From contig OX375879.1 of NCBI GenBank assembly GCA_947359465.1, positions 126,265,260 to 126,329,259 of the forward strand: 64,000 bases of DNA, written 5' to 3'. The notes below the pieces were generated by a model. That model did no database searches. It had not been told where the DNA came from and saw only the letters and a list, made by a program, of their open reading frames with translations. The DNA comes from Metellina segmentata (Eukaryota; Arthropoda; Arachnida; Araneae; Tetragnathidae). Shown piece by piece: positions 1 through 9,700 of this stretch (position 1 is its first letter; each line of letters begins with the position of its first letter). Both the position numbers and the translations under genes were made by a program.

Positions 1-353
1 AAATCTTGGGACAGATCCCAAACGTTTGAGAAATTCTTTCGTTAATTTCGCTGCAAAGTTAGTCCCATTGTCCATCGCAATAGTTCTTGGAATCCCAGTT
101 CGCATGAAAATTTCCAGGAAAGCGTCACATGTAGCCTTTGCGGTTAATGATTTAATAGGAATTGCTTCAGGCCATCTACTATGTTGATCCATCACACATA
201 GAACGTACTGATGCCCCCTTGATGATTTTGGTTCAATTGGTCCCAAAATATCGGCATTTACTACTTGAAATGGTAGTTCCGGCCTACCTACAGCTTCGAT
301 TGGAGTTCTGTCTTTAATCTTAACTCTTCGTCTTAATTGACACTCATGACACG
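1..353 (-). pseudogene. Element A integrase core, frameshifted and cut by window edge
   Basis: This is the continuation of the element A polyprotein in a different frame. Reading the minus strand from about 353, the sequence encodes the second zinc-binding Cys pair, then a basic stretch, then an integrase core segment. That segment has an Asp in a VVNADILGP context and a second Asp in an IAMDNGTNF context. The third catalytic residue (Glu) lies beyond the window. The upstream frame runs off into a stop at 333-335; an apparent 2-nt gain (a CG doublet near 348-352) is enough to explain this. Integrase joins element cDNA to host DNA. The reverse transcriptase, if the element has one, must lie further left. 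The assignment to integrase is firm; whether the shift is a real mutation or a sequencing error is not known. Confidence 0.8.
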
Positions 354-2756
354 CGATTCACATAGCTTCTTCACTTCCTTTGGCATACCATTCCACCAAA
401 ATGACATAGCTATTCGATCTCTTGTTTTCTTTGTGGCTAAATGTCCACCTGTTGGAGTTTCATGTGCCAGCTTCATAATTTCTTTTCTTCTACATTCCGG
501 TACTACCAATTGAACATATTCCTGTCCTCCAACTTTACCTCTGTGATTCAACAAATCACCTTCCAGCCAATAATTATTTTTCCCGTGTCTTGCATCTGTT
601 AAGCAAGTTGCTAATGTTGGACATTTTAGTTGTTCTCTTCTTAGCTTCTGAGATTGCGACAGTGGTGGAAATTGCTCTTCCGCCTCTTCACGTTCAGCCA
701 CTTTCTCATCTGGATCAGCCATTGCCTCTGTTGAGTCTTTCTTTACCGGTTCAACCCTTTCTTCGGGCGAAATCATATTTACCGATTCAGCCATTTCCTC
801 GAGCGAAGCGTCTTCCTCTAATGGTGTTGGAATAGCAAGCACTGGACCCGACTCCACTTCTTCGACTACGGTCCTTCCCTCCACATTCATCATGGATTTC
901 TCCCCAAGCTTTTGTTCAGATACCACCCCTTCATCTCCCAGGTACCTCTGATTCTGGTCCACTAAGAGCTGAAAAACACTGGGGGTTATCAAAGCTTCTT
1001 CATGCAAGCCTTCCACAATAGCACATTCCACCTCAACATATGGCATGATACCTTCTTCATCTGGCCATAGACTCAAAGGAACAGCTCCTAACTGAGCCTC
1101 CACAGGTTGTCCGATTGCAGGTCTCAAATATATTGTCCCACAGGACTGAAGGTATTGTTCCGGTACCACTGACTTCCGCAGTACTGTAATTTCGGCACCA
1201 CTATCGATGACACCTTTAAATCGATTAACTCCGATTCCTAACTCAACACGTGGCAGTTCACCTTCGGTATCCGTTACTGGAATTCGTCTTCCCAAAATCG
1301 TATTACTCATATTAATACATATTTTATTCAGACCCCTTTTCTCCTGTTTATTTTCCATAGGCCGTTGGGTCGTCTGAGGCATTGCACCTCCTTTCGGACA
1401 AAATCTCATCAAGTGTCCTTCTTCCTTACATTTGAAACATTTAAAGATTTTCCTATTGTCCATTCCATTGTTCGAAATATCAACTTTTCTACCGGTGGTT
1501 CCTTGTTCCCTCAAACTGTTAAAATTTCCTTTCGGTGTAACATCCTGAAAATTAGTAGGTTTCTTCCGTATGAAGTCTGACTGACTCGATTCATACTTCC
1601 TATTTGACGATTTACCTACAGATGAATACAAGTTATCTGTTACTTTCGGAACCGACACCATGAAGTTATCTATTTCCTGTACTAATTCAGACACAGGTAG
1701 CCATTTTCCAGTTTCTTTCAGTAATATATGGGATTTTACGTTTGGATGTAAATGATCTTTAATTTTATCCGATATAATCAGTTCTCTAATTCCTTCAAAA
1801 GTTTCAACTTCTCGTGATTTTAAATATAATTCTAATGAAGCTTCTACTCGAGATGCATATTGCGCATAGCTCTCACTGTGAGATTTGAAACACAAATCAA
1901 AGTTCTTTTTATGTTGTAGTGGAGTGATTCGATGTTCTTTTAGAATGAATTCTTTAATTTTTTGATAGTTATCGAAATCTTCGTCAGTTAGTAGAGCGTT
2001 TAATCCTTTAGCATGACCCTTTAAACAGTGTATAGTAATTTTGCCTTTGTATTCTTCCGGAATTTCGTACAGTTGGAACATTCGTTCCGCGTGATGAAAA
2101 AAGAAAGGCCATTCTTCTGCTTTTTCCGGTGGATTCAAAATTACTCCTTTCATTAAGTTTAAATATCCTAAAAAGTCGTTTCCAGTTTTATCTTTCACAT
2201 CGCTCGATACTGGAGTAGCAGCACTAGTTTTGTTTTTAGCCTCAACAATTTTCAATTCTAGCTCTCGTAACTTTATTTCTTTTTCATCAGCTTCTGCTTT
2301 CGCTCGCAATTCCAATTCACGTAATTTTCTTTCCTTTTCATCGGCTTCTGCTTTCTCTCGTCTTTCCAATTCACGGAACTGTCTGTCTTTTTCATCGGCT
2401 TCTGCTTTCTCTCGTCTTTCTAATTCACGGAACTGTCTCTCTTTTTCATCGGCTTTTGCTTTCTCTCGTCTTTCTAATTCACGGAACTGTCTCTCTTTTT
2501 CATCGGCCTCTGCTTTTTCTCGTCTTTCTAATTTACGGAACTGTCTCTCTTTTTCATCGGCCTCTGCTTTTTCTCGCTCAAGTCGCTCAGTTATGATCGA
2601 AGTAAGCAATTCACTAACTACCGATTCATCGTAATTTGGGGATTTGGTTATTAATGATTTCAAACTGACTACAATAGCATTTGGAGGTATCCGTTCCCCT
2701 AATTCAGTTGCCAAAACAATTAAGTCGCACTTTTTCCCTCTGCCCAAAAATGCCAT
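333..2756 (-). CDS. LTR-retrotransposon A: Gag-protease-integrase N-terminus polyprotein
   Basis: An 807-residue open frame starts at an ATG at 2754-2756. Domains in order: a charged coiled-coil region of six imperfect 18-residue repeats (about residues 59-169); a Gag capsid-like region (about 195-370); a CCHC zinc knuckle (Cys440, Cys443, His448, Cys453); an aspartic protease with DSG at Asp518; an acidic linker (about 600-700); and the start of the integrase zinc domain (His765, His772, Cys799). No reverse transcriptase or RNase H lies between protease and integrase, unlike standard Ty3/gypsy order. The alignable gag of element B downstream has the same plan. The frame ends at 333 through a small frameshift inside the integrase zinc domain. 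Gag would package the RNA and the protease would mature the particle. The Gag-protease part looks intact, so this is the least decayed element in the window. Confidence 0.88.
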   Translation of the reverse strand: MAFLGRGKKCDLIVLATELGERIPPNAIVVSLKSLITKSPNYDESVVSELLTSIITERLEREKAEADEKERQFRKLERREKAEADEKERQFRELERREKAKADEKERQFRELERREKAEADEKDRQFRELERREKAEADEKERKLRELELRAKAEADEKEIKLRELELKIVEAKNKTSAATPVSSDVKDKTGNDFLGYLNLMKGVILNPPEKAEEWPFFFHHAERMFQLYEIPEEYKGKITIHCLKGHAKGLNALLTDEDFDNYQKIKEFILKEHRITPLQHKKNFDLCFKSHSESYAQYASRVEASLELYLKSREVETFEGIRELIISDKIKDHLHPNVKSHILLKETGKWLPVSELVQEIDNFMVSVPKVTDNLYSSVGKSSNRKYESSQSDFIRKKPTNFQDVTPKGNFNSLREQGTTGRKVDISNNGMDNRKIFKCFKCKEEGHLMRFCPKGGAMPQTTQRPMENKQEKRGLNKICINMSNTILGRRIPVTDTEGELPRVELGIGVNRFKGVIDSGAEITVLRKSVVPEQYLQSCGTIYLRPAIGQPVEAQLGAVPLSLWPDEEGIMPYVEVECAIVEGLHEEALITPSVFQLLVDQNQRYLGDEGVVSEQKLGEKSMMNVEGRTVVEEVESGPVLAIPTPLEEDASLEEMAESVNMISPEERVEPVKKDSTEAMADPDEKVAEREEAEEQFPPLSQSQKLRREQLKCPTLATCLTDARHGKNNYWLEGDLLNHRGKVGGQEYVQLVVPECRRKEIMKLAHETPTGGHLATKKTRDRIAMSFWWNGMPKEVKKLCESRVMSVN
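2250..2582 (-). repeat. 54-bp in-frame coding repeat in gag A (18-residue coiled-coil units)
   Basis: About six tandem 54-bp units encode variants of an 18-residue Glu/Arg/Lys-rich motif of the form LERREKAEADEKERQFRE. The period is a multiple of three, so expansion or contraction keeps the frame. The composition predicts a long charged helix, probably a coiled coil. Element B has a shorter Glu/Arg-rich stretch at the same place without clean repeats. Confidence 0.85.
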
Positions 2757-3765
2757 ACTTAATTCTTAAGTAATTCTATTTCAAACCAAACACACGATTA
2801 TTGCTTATTATTAAATGGTTTGAATTATAGTTACATCAGTTAATTCGAGTAAAACTTTTAAATCAAAAGCAAAAGTCTCACTACTCAAACAATATTACTT
2901 TCATAAGATTAAAAAAATATGGTATCAATCCATAAATAAATTCCAAGAACAAATAACTTTTAATTCACATGTATCCAAATCAAGAAAAATAATACCCACA
3001 GCTACTTTCCAATATATCACTATTTCTTTTAAAACAAAATAAATGTTATCAACTTTTCTAACATATTTTATGAGAATCACTTTATTTTCCAACATGGAAA
3101 ACGAGGAGAAAAAAAAACATTCAAGGTTATTGTGATAAATCAAAAAGAAAGAAACACTCATCAAAGTTTACTTCCGCTTTCGAAACCATAATACGCAAAG
3201 CTAAAATCAATAATTCTTATTCTTCTAATAAATAAAATGCACTTTCTCTTCGTATCATTAATGACACTTAAGATATTTCTACTCACAATTTATGAATTTC
3301 AATCATATGATTTCTTCTTATTATTATTATTACTTCCAATTCAAATCCTTCACAATCCCAAACCAAAATACCGATTATAACATAAAATCCATACACAGAA
3401 AAGAAAAATAATAATAATTTCCCGAAATGAAAACTGAATACCACTGATACAAACAAGAATATATGCTCTCAATAATTTCAATCTTCACAACAATTTCTCG
3501 ATACTTTTGTTTTACTCGTAAACCTTATTAAATCAAAACAAAAAAATACCTTCTCCATATACATACATAAACAATCTGTAACAGTATTTATTTTAACACA
3601 ACCAATTAAAAATATCCTTATTTCTAACCATCATAGAAAACTGTACCGACATACACTATTTATTTTTAACGAACAAGTGTTTTTCTCTGAAACGTGTTTT
3701 CCCCCATGTTATGAAATTTTAAAGTTCTTCAAACTGGCTCTTAATAAACAAAATTTCTGACTCAC
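2757..3765 (-). other. Putative leader intron of element A (splice donor 3760-3765)
   Basis: This AT-rich, ORF-poor stretch separates the gag start from the leader. On the minus strand, 3760-3766 reads as a near-consensus 5' splice site (exon end CCCTG followed by GTGAGT). A possible acceptor ending in AG lies a few tens of bases before the gag ATG. Element B has the same arrangement with its own donor, which makes chance less likely. No transcript evidence is available from sequence alone. Confidence 0.45.
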
Positions 3766-4238
3766 CAGGGTAGTTGCAGCACTATATTATGCTCAAGTAA
3801 GTTGCATTTGTTTCCCAAAGCGATTCCATACGGTCTCCACGGATCCACTAATCCTGTCTGGGTGCGGCAATTATCATGCTTGGGTAAAGCTGGTTCGATG
3901 TGGGAAATTCAAGTGGAAACACTCGGAGACTTTTCTTATGAATCAACAAGTTTATTGAAACAAAACAGCACGGAACTGGACAGACATAAAGATCTAAAAG
4001 ATAAAAACAAATAATTAGTTTAACATGATTACAATTAATCAGTCCTGAGAACCCCCGGTTCTCCCATAGCTCGCTTCTACCGCCAAACTCTTTCGTCTTC
4101 TTCTCTTTTTACATATTTCTTTTTAATCACAGCGTTGCCAGGTTCCGGGTGCTAAACGAACAGTAGTCTTGTTGGAGCCACGGGGTACTGAGTGCAAACC
4201 CGACAACTGCTCTGCACGTATAACGGAAGTATCAAAGT
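3766..4238 (-). other. Leader / probable LTR region of element A
   Basis: The region lies between the element A leader donor and the last integrase codons of element B. On the minus strand it holds an AATAAA signal (3951-3956) and GC-richer sequence on either side, as expected for the R/U5 part of an LTR. I could not define LTR borders or a primer binding site, and no second LTR copy is in view. The first 120 bases next to 4238 may still be decayed integrase C-terminus of element B in another frame. Confidence 0.4.
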
Positions 4239-5641
4239 TCACAACCTTTCTTGCTGAATCGCTGCTGTGAGGTTAGCTTGTTCAGCTGCTACTTGCAATT
4301 TCGTTTTTAAATATTGTAGGTAAACAGATATGGGTGTAGTATTCAACTGCAACCCATTATGTTTCCCTGTCCACGTTGATTTTAAAATCGAAAGAGGCCC
4401 TTGTGGTACCCTCCCATAAAATAACTGAAATGGCGCAACTCCTGTTGTGCTGTTCGGTATTTCCCTGTATGCCCATAACACATATGGAACATGCACATGC
4501 CACTGACGTCCATTTTCCCGGATGACATGATGCAACATCCTTTTTAACGTCTGGTTAAATCTCTCACCAATCCATTTGATTGCGGGTATAGAGGTGTAGA
4601 GAACCGTGGACATGCCTCCAACCTCATCTCAAACTCCCTCGTTAAAGCAGAATTAAAATTAGTCCCATTATCTGATGCGATAATGTTTGGAATACCGGTC
4701 CTAGAGAATATGTGTAACAATGCTTCACATGTTGCCTTCGCTGTTAAACCTGTAAGTGGTACCGCCTCAGCCCATCTGGTGTGCTGGTCCACTAAACATA
4801 GAATATATCGGTGACCCTTAGAACTCGGTGGATCAATCGGACCTATAATATCGATATTCACCACTTGAAATGGCAACTCCGGTCTGGTCACCGGTGTGAT
4901 CGGTGCTCGATCCTTCAGCTTCACCTTTCGTGTTAGTTGACAATCTTTGCAACTTTCACAAAAGTTTTTTCCATCCTTTTCCATACCTCTCCAGAAAAAA
5001 GAATACCGTATTCTCTCCAGAGTTTTCCTGGCACCCATATGACCACCAAAAACAGAACTATGTGCAAGACGTAACACCTCATCTCTTTTAACCTTGGGTA
5101 ATACCAGTTGACACACCGTTTCACTAAGCATTTTGTCCCTGTGAAACAAATAAATATCCACAATGTAGTAATTTCCCTTTTTATTCTGACCGTTCGTCCA
5201 TTCATCCAACAGTGAGTCACAAGTTTCCTGATGCCGAAACTGGTCCGAAATCGAAACATTTTCTACTCCTGTATCCATATCACAGTTTCCGTTTTCCAGG
5301 GAATTTCTTGCATTCCCAGAATCATTGGTAACCACCTTAGTTTCGTCAGCCTGTGCTGCATTGGAAACCAAAACCTTTTCACTACTCGTATTACCGGAAA
5401 GTATTTCAATCTCCATGTGTTCCTGTCCAGAACTACATTCAGGAACCCTACCCTCGAAATTACCAGACCTATCCTCGGTCTGCTCTTCCCTGAACTGATC
5501 CTGTTCACCTCCGATATCACCGCTAGGAATGCGAGACCTAAACTCAGTCCGTTTCCCTCCTAACATATCGAAAACCTCCGGGGGTAATAACACATCTTCC
5601 ACGAGTGAATCAGCTATTGCGCACAAGACTTCTTGATGCAC
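4239..5641 (-). pseudogene. Element B linker and integrase (frameshifted at the catalytic Glu)
   Basis: Read from 5641 downward, an acidic linker of about 150 residues is followed by an integrase zinc domain (two His, then a CESCKDC cysteine pair). The integrase core then shows Asp in a VVNIDIIGP context and Asp in an IASDNGTNF context. The frame breaks at about 4565-4575, where one base seems to be missing just before the expected catalytic Glu. It continues in a second frame from 4613 to 4239 with the integrase C-terminal part. No reverse transcriptase is present between protease and integrase, nor downstream before element A begins, so this copy also lacks its 3' part. It would be catalytically dead without repair of the frame. 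The similarity to the integrase of element A is clear. Confidence 0.85.
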
Positions 5642-6305
5642 GTTAACATTTTGACCATCGCCAACGGAACGTTAATCAATGGACATTGAACAGCAGGGCC
5701 AAAAATACCTTTCAAAAATATAGTCGGTCCTCCTTCCGTAGATATATCTGGTATCAGATTTTTCCTGAGAAACCGTTATTTCCGTACCTGAGTCAATTAA
5801 TGCATTCGCAATCTTGCCGTTTACACTAAGAGGTACTTTTTCCAGTTTACATAACTTTTCGCCTATTGTACTTCTAGCTGCCACAGGGGTTCTGAAAGAA
5901 TCTACCCTAGCTACTACAAATTTCGTGTCTTCTATTTCTTTTTCTTCTATCTTATGGGTTCGATTTACCTGTGCCTTTTTCCTTTCCCCTGGTTGATATT
6001 TCCCACGATCTACTATTTGAGGACAATTCCTTCTAAAATGTGTTTTTGATTTACATACATAACACTCAGGACTTTAAAAGGGTTTATTAAATCCATCTGA
6101 TCTATTCGGCACAAAGCTACCTGCTGCACGAGCATTCTGCTTCTCATCGAATTTGTTCCTATCCCGATTTCTGAAATCAAAGTATTTGCTATCATTGTAG
6201 ATGTTCTTCCGTAACCCGTACGATTTTCCCTTAACCGAAAAAAATATATCGCACTCCTTACTCAACTCCTTTGGCTCAAACCAAGAGTTTCCTTGCTTGA
6301 TACCG
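5642..6305 (-). pseudogene. Element B Gag C-terminus, zinc knuckle and aspartic protease
   Basis: Downward from 6305 the sequence encodes a Gag C-terminal segment, an in-frame TAA at about 6074, and then in the same frame a CCHC zinc knuckle (CYVCKSKTHFRRNC). A basic linker and an aspartic protease with the active-site motif ALIDSGTEIT follow. A frame change at about 5645-5730 separates this from the linker-integrase part, although the protein similarity to element A is continuous across it. The zinc knuckle would bind RNA and the protease would process the polyprotein. The stop and the frameshift make it non-functional. Confidence 0.82.
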
Positions 6306-6560
6306 ACATGGACACTGGACTGGACTGGACAATCACTTCCGGAGTGCCTACTGCAAAGCAGCTTAACTCCCCGTCATCAGGTGTGTGTGACATAAAACTG
6401 AATTGCTTAATTTAAGAGAGAAAATTTATAAATAAAAAATGATTTAAAAAGGCTGATAAAAATAAACATAACTTTCAGCTGCACGAAGTTCCGTAAGATG
6501 GCGCCACCTCCTTAAGTGAGATCAACAAACCAGTCGGTTTCCCTTCCAGAGTGTGACCGC

Positions 6561-6568
6561 ATTCAGAG
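6561..6568. repeat. Left 8-bp target site duplication of the hAT-like element
   Basis: ATTCAGAG directly abuts the left terminal inverted repeat and is repeated exactly at 7898-7905 on the other side. Eight-base duplications are typical of hAT transposases. Confidence 0.85.
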
Positions 6569-7897
6569 CAGGGGTGCCAGATCAGAGGTTTTACCTTCAG
6601 ATCTAGAGGTTTCAATTCGCTTCAGAGGTAAAAACAGAGGTACAAAATGCTCCGAGGTAGAAACAGAGGTTTGAAAAAAAGAACAGAGGTTTATTTAGAG
6701 GTCTGAAGTATAAGTGCCGCTAATACGCCGTTAGTAAACTAGCCCAGCAGATTTTTTATATTTTAAGTTGGCAACACTGGCTTGTTGCTTTTTCAGAAGA
6801 GATTATGATTCATAGAACACGCGTTTGGCGAGGATATCAGGGTCCCGCTCTTCAAGGTCGCAAAGGTAGATACTTAAATTAGAGGAATAAATAAACATAA
6901 TTTGAATGCGGGACCCTGCTAGCCTCAACCAGAGGCGCCAGTGGTGTCAACTTAGACGGGCAGAATGGGCAATACAGACGCCTGTCGTGATTTATTGTAT
7001 TCCAGAAACAAAACTAAGCGGCTTTTTTATTCACTAGTCCAAAGTTTCCAACTTCAGGATCGTTGAAGGTAGAGTAAAAATTTCAACGGATTTCAAATCA
7101 GCGTAAAATTCTATGTCAGAACGATACCAAAAACTGATTTATTATTCAATTATTGACCATTTGATTATTTAATTATTTATTAAATAATTAATTGTTTATA
7201 AAAGAAAATATAAAAAGGTATCGATCTCGTGTAAAATTTTCCGCAGATTTCAAATCAGTTGAAATTTTCAATCTGTCTACAACGATCCCAATTTTACAAA
7301 AACAAACTAAACAATGTCAGTCAATTTTTTTTTTGCTTCCCTCCGCTCGAATTGTGTGGCGCAGGAAATGAAATGTTTCCGCAACAGGAGAAAAAACGTT
7401 CCCCAACTCAACTGTTTGTGACCGCTATGACGATCGTCATGCAAATGGGCCACTAATTTTCGTTATTCTCACAAACAACGCTCTGTTTTATTTAGACTTA
7501 CCATTGATCAAGAAAGCGACTACACAGCACAGCAACGTGTGTATGTTATTAAAAACAGGGTTGATTAGACGGGAGACTAATACTTGAAAAAAAAGTTCTT
7601 TAGCCCTTTTTTGACATCTTTATCAAAAGCTTATTTAAGTTGGAAGAAAAAAATAAAGCATACATTTATGAATCTTAATTCAGCAGCACGCAGCAGTTAA
7701 AAATAAAATAAGCATAATGTGCTTATAAATAAATGCCATGTGTGTGCTTAGCATATGGTAGGTTTAAAAATATCGATATATATATTATTGTCCTTTAAAA
7801 AATCTTCGATAATATCCCAGATCTCTAAATCAGAGGTTTTCTAGAGGTTTACGCCAGCAAAAACGAGGTACTTTGTTCTGAAAATCTGGCACCACTG
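6569..7897. mobile_element. Non-autonomous hAT-like DNA element (1,329 bp)
   Basis: The ends are inverted: CAGGGGTGCCAGAT on the left, and CAGTGGTGCCAGAT when the right end is read on the minus strand (13 of 14 match). A perfect 8-bp target duplication (ATTCAGAG) flanks it. The CAGNGGT-type ends and the 8-bp duplication fit the hAT superfamily. No transposase-like frame of useful length is present, so it would depend on a partner element. Near the left end there are about eight copies of an AGAGGT motif within 160 bp, and a few more near the right end, probably subterminal transposase sites. The centre is AT-rich and unrecognised. Confidence 0.85.
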
Positions 7898-7905
7898 ATT
7901 CAGAG
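7898..7905. repeat. Right 8-bp target site duplication of the hAT-like element
   Basis: A second exact copy of ATTCAGAG directly follows the right inverted repeat, pairing with 6561-6568. Confidence 0.85.
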
Positions 7906-7980
7906 GTGGCAAACTTCGATGATCCATTACAAGTTAGAAAAAGATTAAAATTTTAAATTAATAAAAGAAAAACAGGTCAA

Positions 7981-8750
7981 ACATGGACAGTTGTTTCATT
8001 ATCCAAGGTTTGATACATTTTATCAGCTACTATCAATTGATTTAATTTTTCAAAGTCTTTAACCCCTCTTAAACTTATATAATATTCCCACATAGCAGTT
8101 AACCTAGTGGCAAATTGGCCGTATGTTTCATACGAGTTTCGTTTTGCCCTTCTAAAATTTTCTAGACATGTCTGAGGTGACGGTTCATATTCTCTCAATA
8201 CTAATTCTTTAACTGCCTCATAATCTCCATACTGTTTTTCGTCCAAGTAAGTTAACAGATTAGAGACTTTATCACCGAGAAGAAAAATAAGAACTTTAGC
8301 TTTGTATTCTTCAGGCACGCTTTCACTATTAAATGCGCGTTCCAAACTAGAAAAAAATAATTCCATCCCTCCGGTTTCTGAGGGATTAACTGTTTACAAC
8401 TTAATAGTTCTAATTATATCCTCGACCGCTTTTTCCTTAATACCACCACTTTCGTTAACCTGAAAATTAGGATTTGCAATTAAATTACAATTTTGACTTT
8501 TCAACCTAAGCTTTTCTAATTCGAACTTATATTCCCGTTCCTCTCTTTCCATAGTTTCCTGTCTTTGCTCAGTTTCCAATCGCAGTTTCTCTTGCCTTTC
8601 CTCAGTTTCCATCCTACTAGACACTATTGAACCGAGTAAATCCTTTATTATTTCCTCATCATAATCATTAACTCCCAAAATCAATTTTCTCAAATCCAAT
8701 ATTTTTAATTCTGGAGTGACTGCCAATCCCAACTCTTCGGCCAGACTCAT
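7981..8750 (-). pseudogene. Element B Gag N-terminal part (one stop codon)
   Basis: The ATG at 8748-8750 opens a frame with a Glu/Arg-rich helical region followed by a capsid-like domain. An in-frame TAA at 8394-8396 interrupts it, and the same frame continues to about 7981. The order and spacing of conserved residues follow element A, for example PEEYKAK against PEEYKGK and LIVADK against LIISDK. The reading then stops at the insertion junction and resumes at 6305. Gag is the structural particle protein of the retrotransposon. The copy is dead because of the stop and the insertion. Confidence 0.85.
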
Positions 8751-9612
8751 TAAACTGCCTTACGGGATTTAGTTAAATAAGACATTTTAAACCAAATAAT
8801 TCTGAATTTACCCTGAAAAAAATGATACTAGATAATTGGATATTTCTAATATAGCAATGCTTTTCTTTCACCGTTAATTTATGTAACAATCAGGCACACC
8901 ATTCAATTTTTATCATAACAAAAAGACCATTTTTTTTCAAAAACCATAATCTATCAACCAGACAAGAAACGATAATACTTCATGTGCTTAAACTAGAACT
9001 CGTATATAATTACAAATGTGTACATAATAATACTATTATTACTCTAATCATTCTTGAAACAATAAAAAATACTATAGTTCAACACTATAAATGCCATGTT
9101 TTTCTTTACTTTTATCAAATGCATAATAAACTATTCATACGATTTCATTTCGAAAATAAAAATCGTAGAGATCAAACACAAAATATATCTTAAAATGACA
9201 TTAAACAAGAAAAAATTACTTCCCGTCTACTAAACAAAACAAACGATGCTTTCAAGGTCAGACTCATTTCCTGTCGGTTAAGTACGAATACTTCAAATCG
9301 AAATCAGGATATCTTATTTCAACAGAAAATGGCATAGCTTAGGAGATTTCCGTACAATTAAAATCTTTACCACACATTGTTAAATATATCAACATACATA
9401 TTTTCATTGGTTGATTTATTTTCCCCAAGTTTTGACAGTAAAAATATATTTTTTTCAAGCCGAAAAAAAATTAAATTAGAAAGTGGTTATGATTTTGTAT
9501 TTCGATTCTAAATACGGCAATGCCTGAAACCTTAACTTTACACACATATCAAAAATTTGATTATGAACCCTTTTGAATCCCTGGTTTTGCATAAAAAGAA
9601 ACAGCCACTTAC
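8751..9612 (-). other. Putative leader intron of element B (splice donor 9607-9612)
   Basis: This AT-rich, ORF-poor interval is placed like the one in element A. The minus strand at 9607-9615 reads GGG followed by GTAAGT, a strong 5' splice site. A plausible acceptor (AAGGCAG) lies a few bases before the gag ATG. A short TTTGGTTT(A/G)AAAT motif occurs near the 3' end of both putative introns. Splicing is inferred only. Confidence 0.45.
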
Positions 9613-9700
9613 CCCTTTTGAAGACGATGAATCCAAAACTGAACTCTTCGTGAGTTCCGATCAGTGTGGTACGTCCACGCACATTTTCCTTTATCCGTTG

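Larger units (their letters stand above)
6315..7980 (-). mobile_element. LINE/SINE-like insert in gag B, itself split by a hAT-like element
   Basis: The 9-mer ACATGGACA occurs at 6306-6314 and again at 7981-7989, exactly where the Gag reading is interrupted. Joining the two sides restores an alignment to the Gag of element A. The insert is 1,666 bp, of which about 329 bp remains after removing the hAT-like element and one copy of its 8-bp target duplication. On the minus strand it ends in a short repeat of GTCCA units, the kind of simple tail left by some LINEs and SINEs. It has no coding capacity that I can see. Family unknown. Confidence 0.7.

Noticed and set aside
590..2634. Plus-strand frames at 590-835, 1365-1580 and 2230-2634
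   Set aside because: They are antisense shadows of the element A polyprotein. The Ser/Phe-rich frame at 2230-2634 simply mirrors the charged coiled-coil repeat.
3802..4014. 70-codon plus-strand frame
   Set aside because: It lies in the probable leader/LTR of element A, shows no family resemblance and runs against the direction of the element.
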